DNA of 64,000 nucleotides from Mycolicibacterium septicum DSM 44393 (GCF_000455325.1 NZ_HG322952.1:673826-737825), one strand, 5' to 3'. Shown: positions 50,902 through 60,081, counted from the first letter of the stretch. Notes: generated from the sequence alone by a model not told the origin. Translations and numbers: made by a program.

Positions 50902-51312
50902 TCAGCCGGTCCGCCGGACCAAGCGTTCGTAGCGCTGCCGGGCGGCCTGCGCACTGCCCAGCCCCAGGCCGAACGCGATGCGCTGCCACGTGAATCCGCG
51001 TCGATGCGCGGCCAACAGCAGGAGCGCTTCGAGCTCGTCCAGGTCGAGGCGAACTTTCGGCATCAGCGTGAGCGCGGCCATCAGGTCGTCCTCATCGATG
51101 TCGGGCTCGCCGGGTTCCGGGCTGAACGTTCCCCCGGCCAATGCCGCGACGATTCGGACGGCCTCGTGCGGCTCGACCATGTGCGCGTTGCTGCTCCGGG
51201 CTCGCCTGTCGGCGGTATCGGCATGACGCTCCGCGATTCGGAACAGCCCCGCGTACTCGCGCTGAGCACGCTCGCGGCTGGGATTGGGCGGCTGCAGCGA
51301 TTCGTTCGTCAT
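50902..51312 (-). CDS. small helix-turn-helix-like protein, unknown
   Basis: A 136-residue protein without a family I can name. The C-terminal 60 residues are helical and include WQRIAFGLGLGSAQAARQRYE, which resembles the second half of a helix-turn-helix; the middle is acidic (EPGEPDIDEDDLMAAL). It is divergent from the epoxide hydrolase gene, and an AT-rich palindrome lies between them, so it might regulate that gene. It is convergent with the LuxR-type gene, 8 nt apart. Confidence 0.6.
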   Translation of the reverse strand: MTNESLQPPNPSRERAQREYAGLFRIAERHADTADRRARSSNAHMVEPHEAVRIVAALAGGTFSPEPGEPDIDEDDLMAALTLMPKVRLDLDELEALLLLAAHRRGFTWQRIAFGLGLGSAQAARQRYERLVRRTG

Positions 51313-51335
51313 GGCATCCAGGGTGACTTTTCAAC

Positions 51336-51356
51336 ATTTTGTTGTCAACATAATAT
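51336..51356. promoter_or_regulatory. AT-rich palindromic operator overlapping a -10
   Basis: ATTTTGTTG (51336-51344) and CAACATAAT (51346-51354) form a 19-bp palindrome with one mismatch around a central T. It overlaps TAATAT (51351-51356), a good -10 for the epoxide hydrolase gene, with TTTCAA 16 nt upstream as a possible -35. A repressor bound here would block that promoter. AT-rich DNA of this length is rare in this window. Confidence 0.5.
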
Positions 51357-51395
51357 TGATACCGCTGGACGCTTCGGCGCGACAGGATGGCCTAC

Positions 51396-52514
51396 ATGAC
51401 CTCGAGCGACCAGTCGATCAGCCCCTTCCGCATCGCAATTCCCGACGCCGATCTCCACGACCTCAAGCAGCGACTGAACCGGACCCGATGGCCCGAGGCC
51501 GAGTGCGTCGAGGACTGGACCCAGGGCATCCCGCTGGACTACACCAAGGATCTGGCGGCCTACTGGGCCAACGAGTACGACTGGCGCGCCCGCGAGGCCG
51601 CCCTGAACCGGTTCGACCACTTCACCACCGAAATCGACGGCCTGGACATCCATTTCATCCACCAGCGATCCGGGCGCGAGGACGCGTTCCCACTACTGAT
51701 CACCCACGGCTGGCCCGGGTCGATCGTCGAGTTCCACAAGGTCATCGAACCGCTGACCGAGGCCGGATTCGACGTGGTGTGCCCGTCACTGCCCGGCTAC
51801 GGGTTCTCCGGCAAGCCGAGCGCGACAGGGTGGGGAATCGGGAAGATCGCGCAGGCCTGGGACACCCTGATGACGCGGTTGGGCTATGACCGCTACGGCG
51901 CGCAGGGCGGCGACTGGGGCGCCGCGGTGACGACGCAGATCGGCCGCAACGTGGGCTCGTGCGTGGGCATCCACGTGAACATGCCGATCGCGCAGCCGCC
52001 GGCCGAGGGCATCGGCGAGATGACCGAGGACCTGCAGGCGGCCCTGGCCCGGATCGAGTACTACCGCAAGTGGGACTCGGGCTACATGAAGCAGCAGTCC
52101 ACCCGGCCGCAGACCGTCGGGTACGGGCTCGTCGACTCCCCGGTCGGTCAGCTGGCGTGGATCGTGGAGAAGTTCTGGTCGTGGATGGACTGCGACGGGA
52201 ACCCCGAGAGCGTGGTGTCCAGAGACGAGATGCTCGACAACGTCATGCTCTACTGGCTCACCGCATCGGCGGCCTCGTCGGCCCGGCTGTACTGGGAAAG
52301 CGCCAACACCTTCGCCGGCGGCGAATATGTCAGCCTGCCCACCGGTATCGCGTCGTTCCCGCTGGAGATCCTGCGCGCCCCGCGCAGCTGGTGCGAGACC
52401 GGCTACAACGTCACCCACTTCACGACGATGCCGCGCGGCGGACATTTCGCCGCCTTCGAACAGCCGGAATTGTTCGTCGAAGATGTGAAGACGTTCTTCG
52501 ACACCGTGCGGTGA
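51396..52514 (+). CDS. epoxide hydrolase (alpha/beta fold, EHN domain)
   Basis: A 372-residue epoxide hydrolase; the ATG at 51396 has ACAGGA 8 nt upstream, and an ATG at 51387 overlaps that site. The N-terminal EHN domain (ISPFRIAIPDADLHDLKQRL) is followed by the oxyanion motif THGWPGS, the nucleophile Asp in GGDWGAA and the base His in MPRGGHFAAFEQPE. The cap domain has tyrosines (EYYRKWDSGYMKQQS) that may protonate the epoxide. It converts an epoxide to a diol; the substrate is unknown, as for the mycobacterial Eph family in general. Confidence 0.87.
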   Translation: MTSSDQSISPFRIAIPDADLHDLKQRLNRTRWPEAECVEDWTQGIPLDYTKDLAAYWANEYDWRAREAALNRFDHFTTEIDGLDIHFIHQRSGREDAFPLLITHGWPGSIVEFHKVIEPLTEAGFDVVCPSLPGYGFSGKPSATGWGIGKIAQAWDTLMTRLGYDRYGAQGGDWGAAVTTQIGRNVGSCVGIHVNMPIAQPPAEGIGEMTEDLQAALARIEYYRKWDSGYMKQQSTRPQTVGYGLVDSPVGQLAWIVEKFWSWMDCDGNPESVVSRDEMLDNVMLYWLTASAASSARLYWESANTFAGGEYVSLPTGIASFPLEILRAPRSWCETGYNVTHFTTMPRGGHFAAFEQPELFVEDVKTFFDTVR

Positions 52515-52519
52515 CGTAC

Positions 52520-52532
52520 TAGCGTCTTGGGC
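52520..52532 (+). promoter_or_regulatory. leaderless-type -10 element
   Basis: TAGCGT at 52520-52525, 7 nt before the ATG at 52533, no Shine-Dalgarno. It is the third identical element in the window. It lies 5 nt after the epoxide hydrolase stop, so the next gene has its own start. Confidence 0.5.
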
Positions 52533-53840
52533 ATGGACCCGTTGGTGCGTTCCCGTGCTGTCCAGGCCGTGATCTGGGGTATGCCCGCCGTCAACTTCGA
52601 GCTGCTGCGCGAAGCGGCAGCCGGAGTCGGCGCGGGCGACAACCAGGTGGTGTTCTGGTCGAAGCTGCTGGACTGGAAGAACCAGACGCTGACCCCGAAT
52701 CCGGACACGCTGTACTTCTTCCCGCTCTACAACACCGAGGCCGGCCCGGTCGTGCTGGAAATCCCACCCGCAGAAGGTGGTTCGATCACCGGGTCGGTGG
52801 ACAACGGCTGGCAGGAAGCACTCGAAGATGTCGGGCCCGCCGGGGTCGACAAGGGCGCGGGCGGCAAGTACCTGATCCTGCCGCCGGGCTTCGACGGTGA
52901 GGTTCCCGACGGCTACATCCCGATGCCGTCGGCGACGTACACGGGGTTCGGGGCGCTGCGGTCCAACGTCGCGTCGAGTGACGACGCCGACGTCGCCACG
53001 GCGGCCGAGTACGGCAAGCGCATCAAGGTCTACCCGCTGTCCGGCGCCGAGCCGACGGCCTTCGCCGACGCATCAGGTGCGTTGTACGACAGCACGATCC
53101 CGTACGACATCCGGTTCTTCGAACTGCTTCACCAGTTCGTCCAGCGCGAGCCGTGGTTGCAGCGGGACCGGGTGATGATCTCGGTGCTGAAATCGATCGG
53201 CATCGAGAAGGGCAAGCCGTTCGAACCCGACGCCGAGTTGAAGCCGGCACTGGAGGCGGCGGCGGCCGATGCACACGACTGGCTCGACGCCAACTATCCA
53301 CGGTTCTTCACGCCGCCGTATTTCGATGGAAGTCACTGGGCCGTGCCCGCCTCCCCAGAGGTGGTGCAGGGCATGCAGAGCGGATTCGCCGACCCCGCCA
53401 GCTACCCTGTCGACGATCGCGGCCTGCTGTACTCGTTCATCTACTTCAGTGCCAAACACCTTGGGCAGGGCCAGTTCTACGTGATGACGATCGTCGATGC
53501 CGACGGTCAGTCGCTCGACGGTGCGGCCACCTATCGACTTCGGGTACCCGCCGACCCGCCGGTTTCGCTGTACTGGTCGGCCACGGTGTACGACCGGGCG
53601 ACACACGCGCTGATCCGTGACCTGCCGCACGGAAGCCGCTCCTCGCACCGGCCCGACCTCGTGACGAACCCCGACGGGTCCGTCGACGTCTACTTCGGCC
53701 CGTCCGCCCCAGAAGGCAAGCAGTCCAACTGGATTCCGACGAAACCCGATGGCCAGTTCGAGGTACTGTTCCGGCTCTACGGCCCGAAACCCGCCCTGTT
53801 CGACAAGACCTGGGCGCTTCCCGACATCGAAAAGCTGTAG
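52533..53840 (+). CDS. DUF1254/DUF1214 domain protein
   Basis: A 435-residue protein of the DUF1254-DUF1214 family. The first domain has AVIWGMPAVNFELL and TLTPNPDTLYFFPLYNTEAG near the N-terminus. The second has SYPVDDRGLLYSFIYFSAKH and the end segment with FGPSAPEGKQSNWIPTKPDG, the usual close of DUF1214. No signal peptide is seen. The molecular function of the family is not established. Confidence 0.8.
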   Translation: MDPLVRSRAVQAVIWGMPAVNFELLREAAAGVGAGDNQVVFWSKLLDWKNQTLTPNPDTLYFFPLYNTEAGPVVLEIPPAEGGSITGSVDNGWQEALEDVGPAGVDKGAGGKYLILPPGFDGEVPDGYIPMPSATYTGFGALRSNVASSDDADVATAAEYGKRIKVYPLSGAEPTAFADASGALYDSTIPYDIRFFELLHQFVQREPWLQRDRVMISVLKSIGIEKGKPFEPDAELKPALEAAAADAHDWLDANYPRFFTPPYFDGSHWAVPASPEVVQGMQSGFADPASYPVDDRGLLYSFIYFSAKHLGQGQFYVMTIVDADGQSLDGAATYRLRVPADPPVSLYWSATVYDRATHALIRDLPHGSRSSHRPDLVTNPDGSVDVYFGPSAPEGKQSNWIPTKPDGQFEVLFRLYGPKPALFDKTWALPDIEKL

Positions 53841-53848
53841 CCAGCACC

Positions 53849-54256
53849 GTGAACCGCCTGCGCTGGCTGGGCATCGCGGTGATGGTGGTCGCCGTGGGCG
53901 GCGGCATGCTGTGGCTGTTGTGGCCGCAACCGCGGACACCGATCGTCGCCGAAGCCACCGCGGGGCCGTACCTGGTGCGCTTGAAGGGCGATCCACCCAA
54001 GGTGGGAGTCGGCCCGCTGACCATCGAGATCCTGGGAAGCGCAGGCGAAACCCCGACACCGGAGTGGGTCCGCTTCGAACCACGCCTGCCGGAGATGGGT
54101 CTGGCCGCCCCCACCGTCGAGGCCACACCCGCAGGCACGGACGACTACAGCGCCGACATAGACCTGTCCGTGCCGGGCCAGTGGGACGTCATCGTGCGCA
54201 TCGGTGCGGGCTCACAGAGCTACGACGCCACGCTGCGCTTCACCGCCAAGCGATAA
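53849..54256 (+). CDS. membrane-anchored FixH/YtkA-like small protein
   Basis: A 135-residue protein from the GTG at 53849. One hydrophobic helix (residues 7-24) is followed by an extracytoplasmic beta-rich domain of about 100 residues. The pattern GPYLVRLKGDPPKVGVGPLT, then MGLAAPTVEATPAG and PGQWDVIVRIG, resembles YtkA/FixH-like domains, some of which bind copper. It is 8 nt after the DUF1254-type gene and probably co-transcribed. Function unknown. Confidence 0.6.
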   Translation: MNRLRWLGIAVMVVAVGGGMLWLLWPQPRTPIVAEATAGPYLVRLKGDPPKVGVGPLTIEILGSAGETPTPEWVRFEPRLPEMGLAAPTVEATPAGTDDYSADIDLSVPGQWDVIVRIGAGSQSYDATLRFTAKR

Positions 54257-54260
54257 CGGC

Positions 54261-54326
54261 TGCGCGAGCAGACACGAAAGTACCCAGTTTCGAACAATTT
54301 AGGGTGCTTTCACGTCTGCTCGCGCA
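54261..54326. repeat. palindromic repeat, family B copy 1 (bidirectional terminator)
   Basis: Two 25-nt arms (54261-54285 and 54302-54326), mismatched at three positions, share the outer TGCGCGAGCAGAC/GTCTGCTCGCGCA. It lies between convergent genes, starting 4 nt after one stop and ending 12 nt before the other. A similar dyad occurs at 62228-62285, and the outer CGAGCAG part recurs at 31112-31153. Confidence 0.75.
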
Positions 54327-54338
54327 ATAAAGAGGAGC

Positions 54339-56204
54339 TCAGGCCAGCGAATCGACCCAGGCCCGGTGCAACGCCGCATACGCCCCGTCGGCCCGGTCGA
54401 TGAGATCTGCCGGTGCGCCGTCCTCGATGATGCGACCGTGCTCGAGGACGAGGACCCGGTCGGCGATCTGCACCGTGGAGAGCCGGTGTGCGATCACCAG
54501 CGCGGTGCGGTCGGCCAACACGGTTTCCAGCGCGCGCTGCACCATTCGTTCGCTCGGAATGTCCAGTGAGGACGTCGCCTCATCCAGGATCAGGACCGCC
54601 GGATCGGCCAGGAATGCCCGGGCGAACGCCACCAGCTGACGCTGCCCGGCCGACAGGCGGCCACCGCGCTTGGCGACGTCGGTGTCATACCCGTCGGGCA
54701 ATGTCTCGATGAAGCGATCCGCACCGACCGCGGCTGCGGCCTCCCGCACCTGCTCATCGGTGGCCCCGGGACGTCCGAACCGGATGTTGTCGGCGACCGT
54801 CCCGGAGAACATGAAGTTCTCCTGGGTGACCATCACGACGTGGCGGCGCAGGTCCGCCTGGGCGAGCTCGCGCAGATCCACGCCGTCCAGCGTCACCGAT
54901 CCGGCCGTGGGGTCGTAGAACCGGGCGATCAACTTGGCGATGGTGGTCTTGCCCGCGCCGGTGGTGCCCACCAGCGCCACGGTCTGACCGGCCGGCACCG
55001 AGAGCTCGAGCCCGGGCAACACCGGACGGCCCGGCGCGTACTCGAACCGCACATCGTGGAACACGATGTCGCCCTTCGGGTCCGCGCCTGAATCCGGCAG
55101 CGGGACGGGCCGCGCGGGTTCCGCGATGGCGGGCTGCTGGGCCAGCACCCCGGCCAGCTTCTCCAGAGCCGAGGACGCCGACTGGAAGGTGTTGAAGAAC
55201 TGCGAGATCTCCTGCATCGGTTCGAAGAACATCCGCAGGTACAGCAGGAACGCGGCCAGCGTGCCGATGGTCATCTCACCGTGCAGCACCCGAGAGCCGC
55301 CGTAGAGCAGCACCACGCCCGTGGTGAGGTTGCCGACCAGCTTGACGCCGGGCATGAAGATCGCCAGCAGCTTGAAGGTCTTCTCGTTGATCGCCCGGTA
55401 CTCGTCGGCGACGTCGTCGAAGATCTCCTGGTTGCGCGGCTCGCGCCGGTAGGCCTGCACGGCCTTGATCCCGGTCATGGTCTCGACGAACTGGACGATC
55501 ACCAGCGCCGCGCTTTCCCGCACCAGCCGGTAGGTCTTGCCCGACTCGTTGCGGAACCACCACACCAGGGCGACCAGGATCGGGAACGCCGCCAGGCACA
55601 TCAGGCCCAGCCGCCAGTCGAGCGCGACCAGCAGGATCGCGGTACCGAACAGTGTCAGCACCGCGGTGATCAGGCTGTCGAAACCGGTTTCCAGCATGTC
55701 CTGGATGGCCTCGACGTCATTGGTGGACCGGCTGACCACCCGGCCCGACGTATACCGGTCGTGGAAGGCCACATCGAGCTTGCCGAAATGGCGGAACACC
55801 CGCCGGCGCAACTCCAACAGCACCCGCTGCCCGACCCGGCCGGAGCGCCGCAGGAAGAACATGCGGCTGATCGCCTGCACGATCACCACCACGCACAGCG
55901 TGCCGACGATCAGCATCAGCTCACGGGCCGGGCCGCCCTCCAGAATCGGTGGGATGCCCCAGTCGATACCGCGCTGCACCAGGATCGGAACAGAAAGCCG
56001 GGCAGCGTTTTCCACGACGACCACCAGCGCCAGCACGGCGACCGTCCAGCGGTAGGGGCGCAGCAATGAGATGAGCAGCGCCCGGGCCTCGCGGCGCCGG
56101 GGCACGCTCTCGTCGATCGGAAGTGCGGACGCGCCGGCGGGGGTGCCGTCGGAGTCATCCTGCTCGTCGTCGGTCAGCCGGCCACGCCATTGTGTGGTGG
56201 TCAT
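54339..56204 (-). CDS. ABC exporter half-transporter (catalytically standard NBD)
   Basis: A 621-residue type IV ABC exporter half: six membrane helices, then an ATPase domain. Walker A is VALVGTTGAGKTTIA, the signature is LSAGQRQLVAFARA (Ala in place of the first Gly), Walker B is AVLILDEATSSLD with the catalytic Glu, and the switch His is in VIAHRLST. The ATG at 56204 overlaps the upstream half-transporter's stop by 4 nt, implying a heterodimer. In M. tuberculosis the pair Rv1273c/Rv1272c has a like arrangement. The substrate is unknown; lipids or drugs are typical. Confidence 0.85.
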   Translation of the reverse strand: MTTTQWRGRLTDDEQDDSDGTPAGASALPIDESVPRRREARALLISLLRPYRWTVAVLALVVVVENAARLSVPILVQRGIDWGIPPILEGGPARELMLIVGTLCVVVIVQAISRMFFLRRSGRVGQRVLLELRRRVFRHFGKLDVAFHDRYTSGRVVSRSTNDVEAIQDMLETGFDSLITAVLTLFGTAILLVALDWRLGLMCLAAFPILVALVWWFRNESGKTYRLVRESAALVIVQFVETMTGIKAVQAYRREPRNQEIFDDVADEYRAINEKTFKLLAIFMPGVKLVGNLTTGVVLLYGGSRVLHGEMTIGTLAAFLLYLRMFFEPMQEISQFFNTFQSASSALEKLAGVLAQQPAIAEPARPVPLPDSGADPKGDIVFHDVRFEYAPGRPVLPGLELSVPAGQTVALVGTTGAGKTTIAKLIARFYDPTAGSVTLDGVDLRELAQADLRRHVVMVTQENFMFSGTVADNIRFGRPGATDEQVREAAAAVGADRFIETLPDGYDTDVAKRGGRLSAGQRQLVAFARAFLADPAVLILDEATSSLDIPSERMVQRALETVLADRTALVIAHRLSTVQIADRVLVLEHGRIIEDGAPADLIDRADGAYAALHRAWVDSLA

Positions 56205-58099
56205 CGACGTTGCACCTCCGCCCCGAGATACGGTGGCTCGCCCACTTCGTCGATGGCCGCACGCTCGGCCTGCCCGCGCTGCAACCGGCCCAGCTCCTCG
56301 TCGTCCTCCCATTCGCAACTGCGCTCGCTCGCGTCGTCGAGTTGGTCATCGGCGGCCAGCAGGTAGCGGTATTGCGGTACCCGCGTGAGCAATTCGGTGT
56401 GCGTACCGATGTGGGTGATGGTCCCGTCCTGCAACAGGGCGACCTGGTCGGCCAGCAGCACGGTCGACGCGCGGTGCGCGACGATGATGCCCGTCACCCC
56501 GCGCAGGACGCGCCCGAGGGCCTCCGTCACCACGGCCTCGGTGTGCACGTCCAGCGCTGACAGCGTGTCGTCGAGCACCAGGATCTTGGGCGCCGCCAGG
56601 ATCGCGCGGGCCAGCGAAAGACGTTGGCGCTGACCACCGGACAGGCTCATGCCCTGCTCGCCGATCCGGGTGTCCAGGCCGAACGGCAGGTCGTAGGCGA
56701 ACTGTGCGGCCGCGATCTCGATGGCCTGGCCCAACTGCTCGTCGGTGGCATCGGCACGGCCCAGCCGTAGGTTCTCGGCCACCGACATCGAGAACAGCGT
56801 CGGGTCCTCGAACGCGGTGGCCACGGCCTGCCGCAGCACGGGCAGGCTCAGCTCCCTGATGTCGCGGCCGTCGATCAGGATCTGGCCTTCGGTGACGTCG
56901 TAGAGCCGCGAGAACAACGCGGCCAGCACCGATTTGCCCGAACCGGTCGCGCCGACGAGCGCCAGCGTCTGCCCCGGCTCCACCACCACGTTGACGTGCC
57001 GCAGGGCCCATTCGTCCTCGCCGTCGGGGAACTTGAAGCCCACATCCCGCAGCTCCAACCGCCCGCCGCGCGGCGCCTGCGACACCGGGCCGTCGGCGAT
57101 GTCGATCGGGGAATCGAAGATCTCGGCGATCCGGTTGGCCGCGGTGAACGACTCCTGGGTCATCGACAGCAGGAAACCCAACGAGGCGATCGGCCACACC
57201 AGCGACAGCATCATCGTGATGAAGGCGACCAGGGTGCCCATCGTGACGTGGCCGTGGCCCGCCGCGTACGCACCGAACCCAAGCACCACGATCAGCGTGA
57301 GGTTGGGGATGACCTCCAGCAGCGTCCAGAACTTCGCCGACACACTCACCCTGGCGAACTGCGTCTCGTAGAGCTGCGTGGCCTGCTCGTCGAACCGGTC
57401 GAAGACGTAGTCCTCGCGGCCGAAGGCCTTGACCACCCGCAGCCCGAGAGCGGCCTCCTCGACATGGGTTGCGACGTGGCCGGTCTGGTCCTGCGCCAGC
57501 CGCGACAACCGGGTGTACTCCCGCTCGAAGTGCAGCACGGTCAGCGTGATCGGCACGATCGACACCAGCACCACCACACCCAGCGGCCAGTACATCGCCA
57601 GCAGGATCGACGTCACCACGACGATCTGCAGGGTGTTGAGGATCAGGAACACCAGCCCGAAGGACAGGAACCGGCGGATCGTGGACAGGTCGTTCATCAC
57701 CCGCGACAGCAGCTGCCCGGACTGCCAGCGGCTGTGGAAGCTCATCGGCAGGATCTGCAGCCGCGCGTAGAGATCCTTGCGGATGTCGGCCTCGACGCCC
57801 ATGGTGGCGCGGGCGACCATCCAGCGCCGGATGAACCACAGCACGGCCTCGGAGATGCCGACCGCCACCGCGGCCGAGCCCAGTACCCACAGCCCGTGCG
57901 GATCCTGGTGGCGCACCGGACCGTCGATCACGGCCTTGGTCATCAGCGGGATCGCCACCGTCGCGGCCAGGCTGACCACCGCGACCACGATCATGACGAT
58001 CCAGCGGGTCCGGTACGGCAACAGATAAGGCAACAGCCGCCACAGATCTGAACTGGTCCGTATCCGCTTCGGTGGTGGGGCGATCGCGGGTTGACTCAC
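56201..58099 (-). CDS. ABC exporter half-transporter with altered Walker B
   Basis: A 632-residue half-exporter. Six membrane helices precede an ATPase domain with Walker A LALVGATGSGKSVLA and a canonical signature SLSGGQRQRLSLARA. Walker B reads ILVLDDTLSALD: the catalytic Glu is Asp, as in the degenerate site of heterodimeric exporters, and its partner has LSAGQ. The C-terminus bears an acidic extension of about 45 residues (SCEWEDDEELGRLQRG). It is followed by its partner with a 4-nt overlap. Confidence 0.85.
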   Translation of the reverse strand: MSQPAIAPPPKRIRTSSDLWRLLPYLLPYRTRWIVMIVVAVVSLAATVAIPLMTKAVIDGPVRHQDPHGLWVLGSAAVAVGISEAVLWFIRRWMVARATMGVEADIRKDLYARLQILPMSFHSRWQSGQLLSRVMNDLSTIRRFLSFGLVFLILNTLQIVVVTSILLAMYWPLGVVVLVSIVPITLTVLHFEREYTRLSRLAQDQTGHVATHVEEAALGLRVVKAFGREDYVFDRFDEQATQLYETQFARVSVSAKFWTLLEVIPNLTLIVVLGFGAYAAGHGHVTMGTLVAFITMMLSLVWPIASLGFLLSMTQESFTAANRIAEIFDSPIDIADGPVSQAPRGGRLELRDVGFKFPDGEDEWALRHVNVVVEPGQTLALVGATGSGKSVLAALFSRLYDVTEGQILIDGRDIRELSLPVLRQAVATAFEDPTLFSMSVAENLRLGRADATDEQLGQAIEIAAAQFAYDLPFGLDTRIGEQGMSLSGGQRQRLSLARAILAAPKILVLDDTLSALDVHTEAVVTEALGRVLRGVTGIIVAHRASTVLLADQVALLQDGTITHIGTHTELLTRVPQYRYLLAADDQLDDASERSCEWEDDEELGRLQRGQAERAAIDEVGEPPYLGAEVQRR

Positions 58100-58135
58100 T
58101 GGATCAATCTTCCCATCAGGGGCAAACGATTAACC

Positions 58136-60052
58136 TCATGCCGCCGGGACCTCCTCGGAGAACTGCGTGTCGTACAGCTCGGCGTAGCGGCCACCACGGG
58201 CGAGCAACTCGCGGTGGGTGCCGCGTTCGACGATGCGACCGTCCTCGACGACCAGGATGAGATCGGCCGCGCGAACCGTGGACAACCGGTGCGCGATGAC
58301 GATCGAGGTGCGCCCGCCCAGCGCCTCGGCGAGGGCCTGCTGCACCGCCGCCTCCGAGGCCGAGTCCAGCGACGCCGTCGCCTCATCGAGCACCACCACC
58401 CGTGATCGTCCCAACAGCAGGCGCGCGATGGTCAACCGCTGCCGCTGTCCTCCGGACAGACGGTATCCGCGCTCACCGACAACCGTGTCCAAGCCGTCGG
58501 GCATCGCCGCGACCACATCGTCGAGCCGGGCCCGGCGGAGCGCCTCCCAGAGTTGGTCTTCTTCCGGAGCCGCCCCGGCGGCGACAGCGGATCCAGCGTC
58601 CGGTCGTCCTAATAACAGGTTGGCGCGGATCGACTCGTGGAACAGGTGCCCGTCCTGGGTCACCATGCCCACGGTGTCCTTGAGCGACGCGAACGTCACG
58701 TCCCGCACGTCGGCACCGTTGAGCTTGATGGAACCGGAGTCGACGTCGTAGAGCCGGGCCAGCAGCGACGCGATGGTCGACTTGCCCGCCCCCGACGATC
58801 CGACCAGCGCCACCATCTGCCCGGGCCGGGCCGTGAACGAGATGCCGTGCAGCACCTCGTCACCACCGCGGTCGTCCAACGTCGCCACTTCTTCCAGCGA
58901 GGCCAGCGACACCTTGTCCGCCGAGGGGTAGGAGAACCGGACGTGGTCGAATTCGACCTCGACAGGACCATCCGGCACAGGCACGGCATCGGGTTCCTCG
59001 GCGATCAGCGGCACCAGGTCGAGCACCTCGAAAACCCGCTCGAATGACACCAGGGCGCTGGCGATCTCGACCCGCGCGTTGGCGAGTGCGGTCAGCGGCG
59101 CATACAGCCGGGTCAGCAGCAGCGCCAGGGACACCACCGCGCCGGCCTGCATCTGCCCGCCGATCGCGAGTACGCCGCCCAGCCCGTAGACCAGTGCCAG
59201 GGCGAGCGCCGACATCAGCGTCAGGGAGTTCATGAACGTCGACTGCAGCATCGCCGTGCGCACCCCGATGTCGCGCACCCGGTCGGCACGCGCCGCGAAC
59301 TCGTCGGACTCGGTCTGCGGGCTGCCGAACAACTTGACCAGGGTGGCCCCCGGGGCCGAGAACCGCTCGGTCATCTGGGTGTTCATCGTGGCGTTGTGGG
59401 TGGCCGCCTCCCGGGACAGCCCGGCCATCCTCGTGCCGATGCGCCGGGCGGGCAGCACGAACAACGGCAGCAGGGCCAACGACAGCAGGGTGATCTGCCA
59501 CGAGATGCTGAGCATCACGACCAGCGTCAACGTCAGGGTCACCAGGTTCGCGACGATGCCCGAGAGCGTGTCGGAGAACGCCCGTTGCGCCCCGATCACG
59601 TCGTTACCCAGGCGGCTCACCAAGGCGCCGGTCCGGGTGCGGGTGAAGAACGCCACCGGCATGCGTTGCACGTGGTCGAACACCGCGGTGCGCAGATCCA
59701 GGATCAGACCTTCGCCGATGTTCGACGACAACCACCTGGTCAACAGGGCCACCGCGGCTTCGGCGACGGCTACCGCGGCGATCACCGCGGCCAGCAGCAC
59801 CACCGTCGACGCCGGGCCGCCCCGCGTGATCGCGTCCACCACCCGGCCGGCCAGCACCGGTGTCGTCACCGTCAGCAGCGCACTGACCACGCTGATCGCG
59901 ACGAAACCGCCCAGCCTGCGGTGGTGGCGCGCGGAGAAGCGCCAGATCCGCGACAGCAACCGCCGGTCGGCCAGTGCGCGCAGGTCACCGTCGCGCGCAT
60001 GCGTCTGCCGGTACAGCGACTGCCTGGCCACTGTTTCCATATTCATGAGCAT
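58136..60052 (-). CDS. ABC exporter, half-transporter with standard motifs
   Basis: About 638 residues; four closely spaced starts (60055 GTG, 60052, 60046 and 60040 ATG) make the N-terminus uncertain. Six membrane helices, Walker A VALVGSSGAGKSTIA, signature YRLSGGQRQRLTIARLL, Walker B VVVLDEATASLD and switch IVIAHRLST are all canonical, so it may act as a homodimer. It begins the three-gene ABC cluster, 36 nt before the next gene. An imperfect AT-rich palindrome (60062-60081) lies just upstream. Confidence 0.84.
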   Translation of the reverse strand: MLMNMETVARQSLYRQTHARDGDLRALADRRLLSRIWRFSARHHRRLGGFVAISVVSALLTVTTPVLAGRVVDAITRGGPASTVVLLAAVIAAVAVAEAAVALLTRWLSSNIGEGLILDLRTAVFDHVQRMPVAFFTRTRTGALVSRLGNDVIGAQRAFSDTLSGIVANLVTLTLTLVVMLSISWQITLLSLALLPLFVLPARRIGTRMAGLSREAATHNATMNTQMTERFSAPGATLVKLFGSPQTESDEFAARADRVRDIGVRTAMLQSTFMNSLTLMSALALALVYGLGGVLAIGGQMQAGAVVSLALLLTRLYAPLTALANARVEIASALVSFERVFEVLDLVPLIAEEPDAVPVPDGPVEVEFDHVRFSYPSADKVSLASLEEVATLDDRGGDEVLHGISFTARPGQMVALVGSSGAGKSTIASLLARLYDVDSGSIKLNGADVRDVTFASLKDTVGMVTQDGHLFHESIRANLLLGRPDAGSAVAAGAAPEEDQLWEALRRARLDDVVAAMPDGLDTVVGERGYRLSGGQRQRLTIARLLLGRSRVVVLDEATASLDSASEAAVQQALAEALGGRTSIVIAHRLSTVRAADLILVVEDGRIVERGTHRELLARGGRYAELYDTQFSEEVPAA

Positions 60053-60061
60053 CACCGTAAA

Positions 60062-60081
60062 ACCTGAACAATTATTGAGGT
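60062..60081. promoter_or_regulatory. AT-centred palindrome upstream of ABC exporter
   Basis: A 20-bp imperfect palindrome with ACCT and AGGT ends and an AATT centre, 16 of 20 positions symmetric. It is 9 nt before the first ATG of the exporter gene. Its size and AT core resemble MarR-type operators. No MarR gene is in the window; prrA, on the other strand, starts 71 nt away. Confidence 0.4.
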
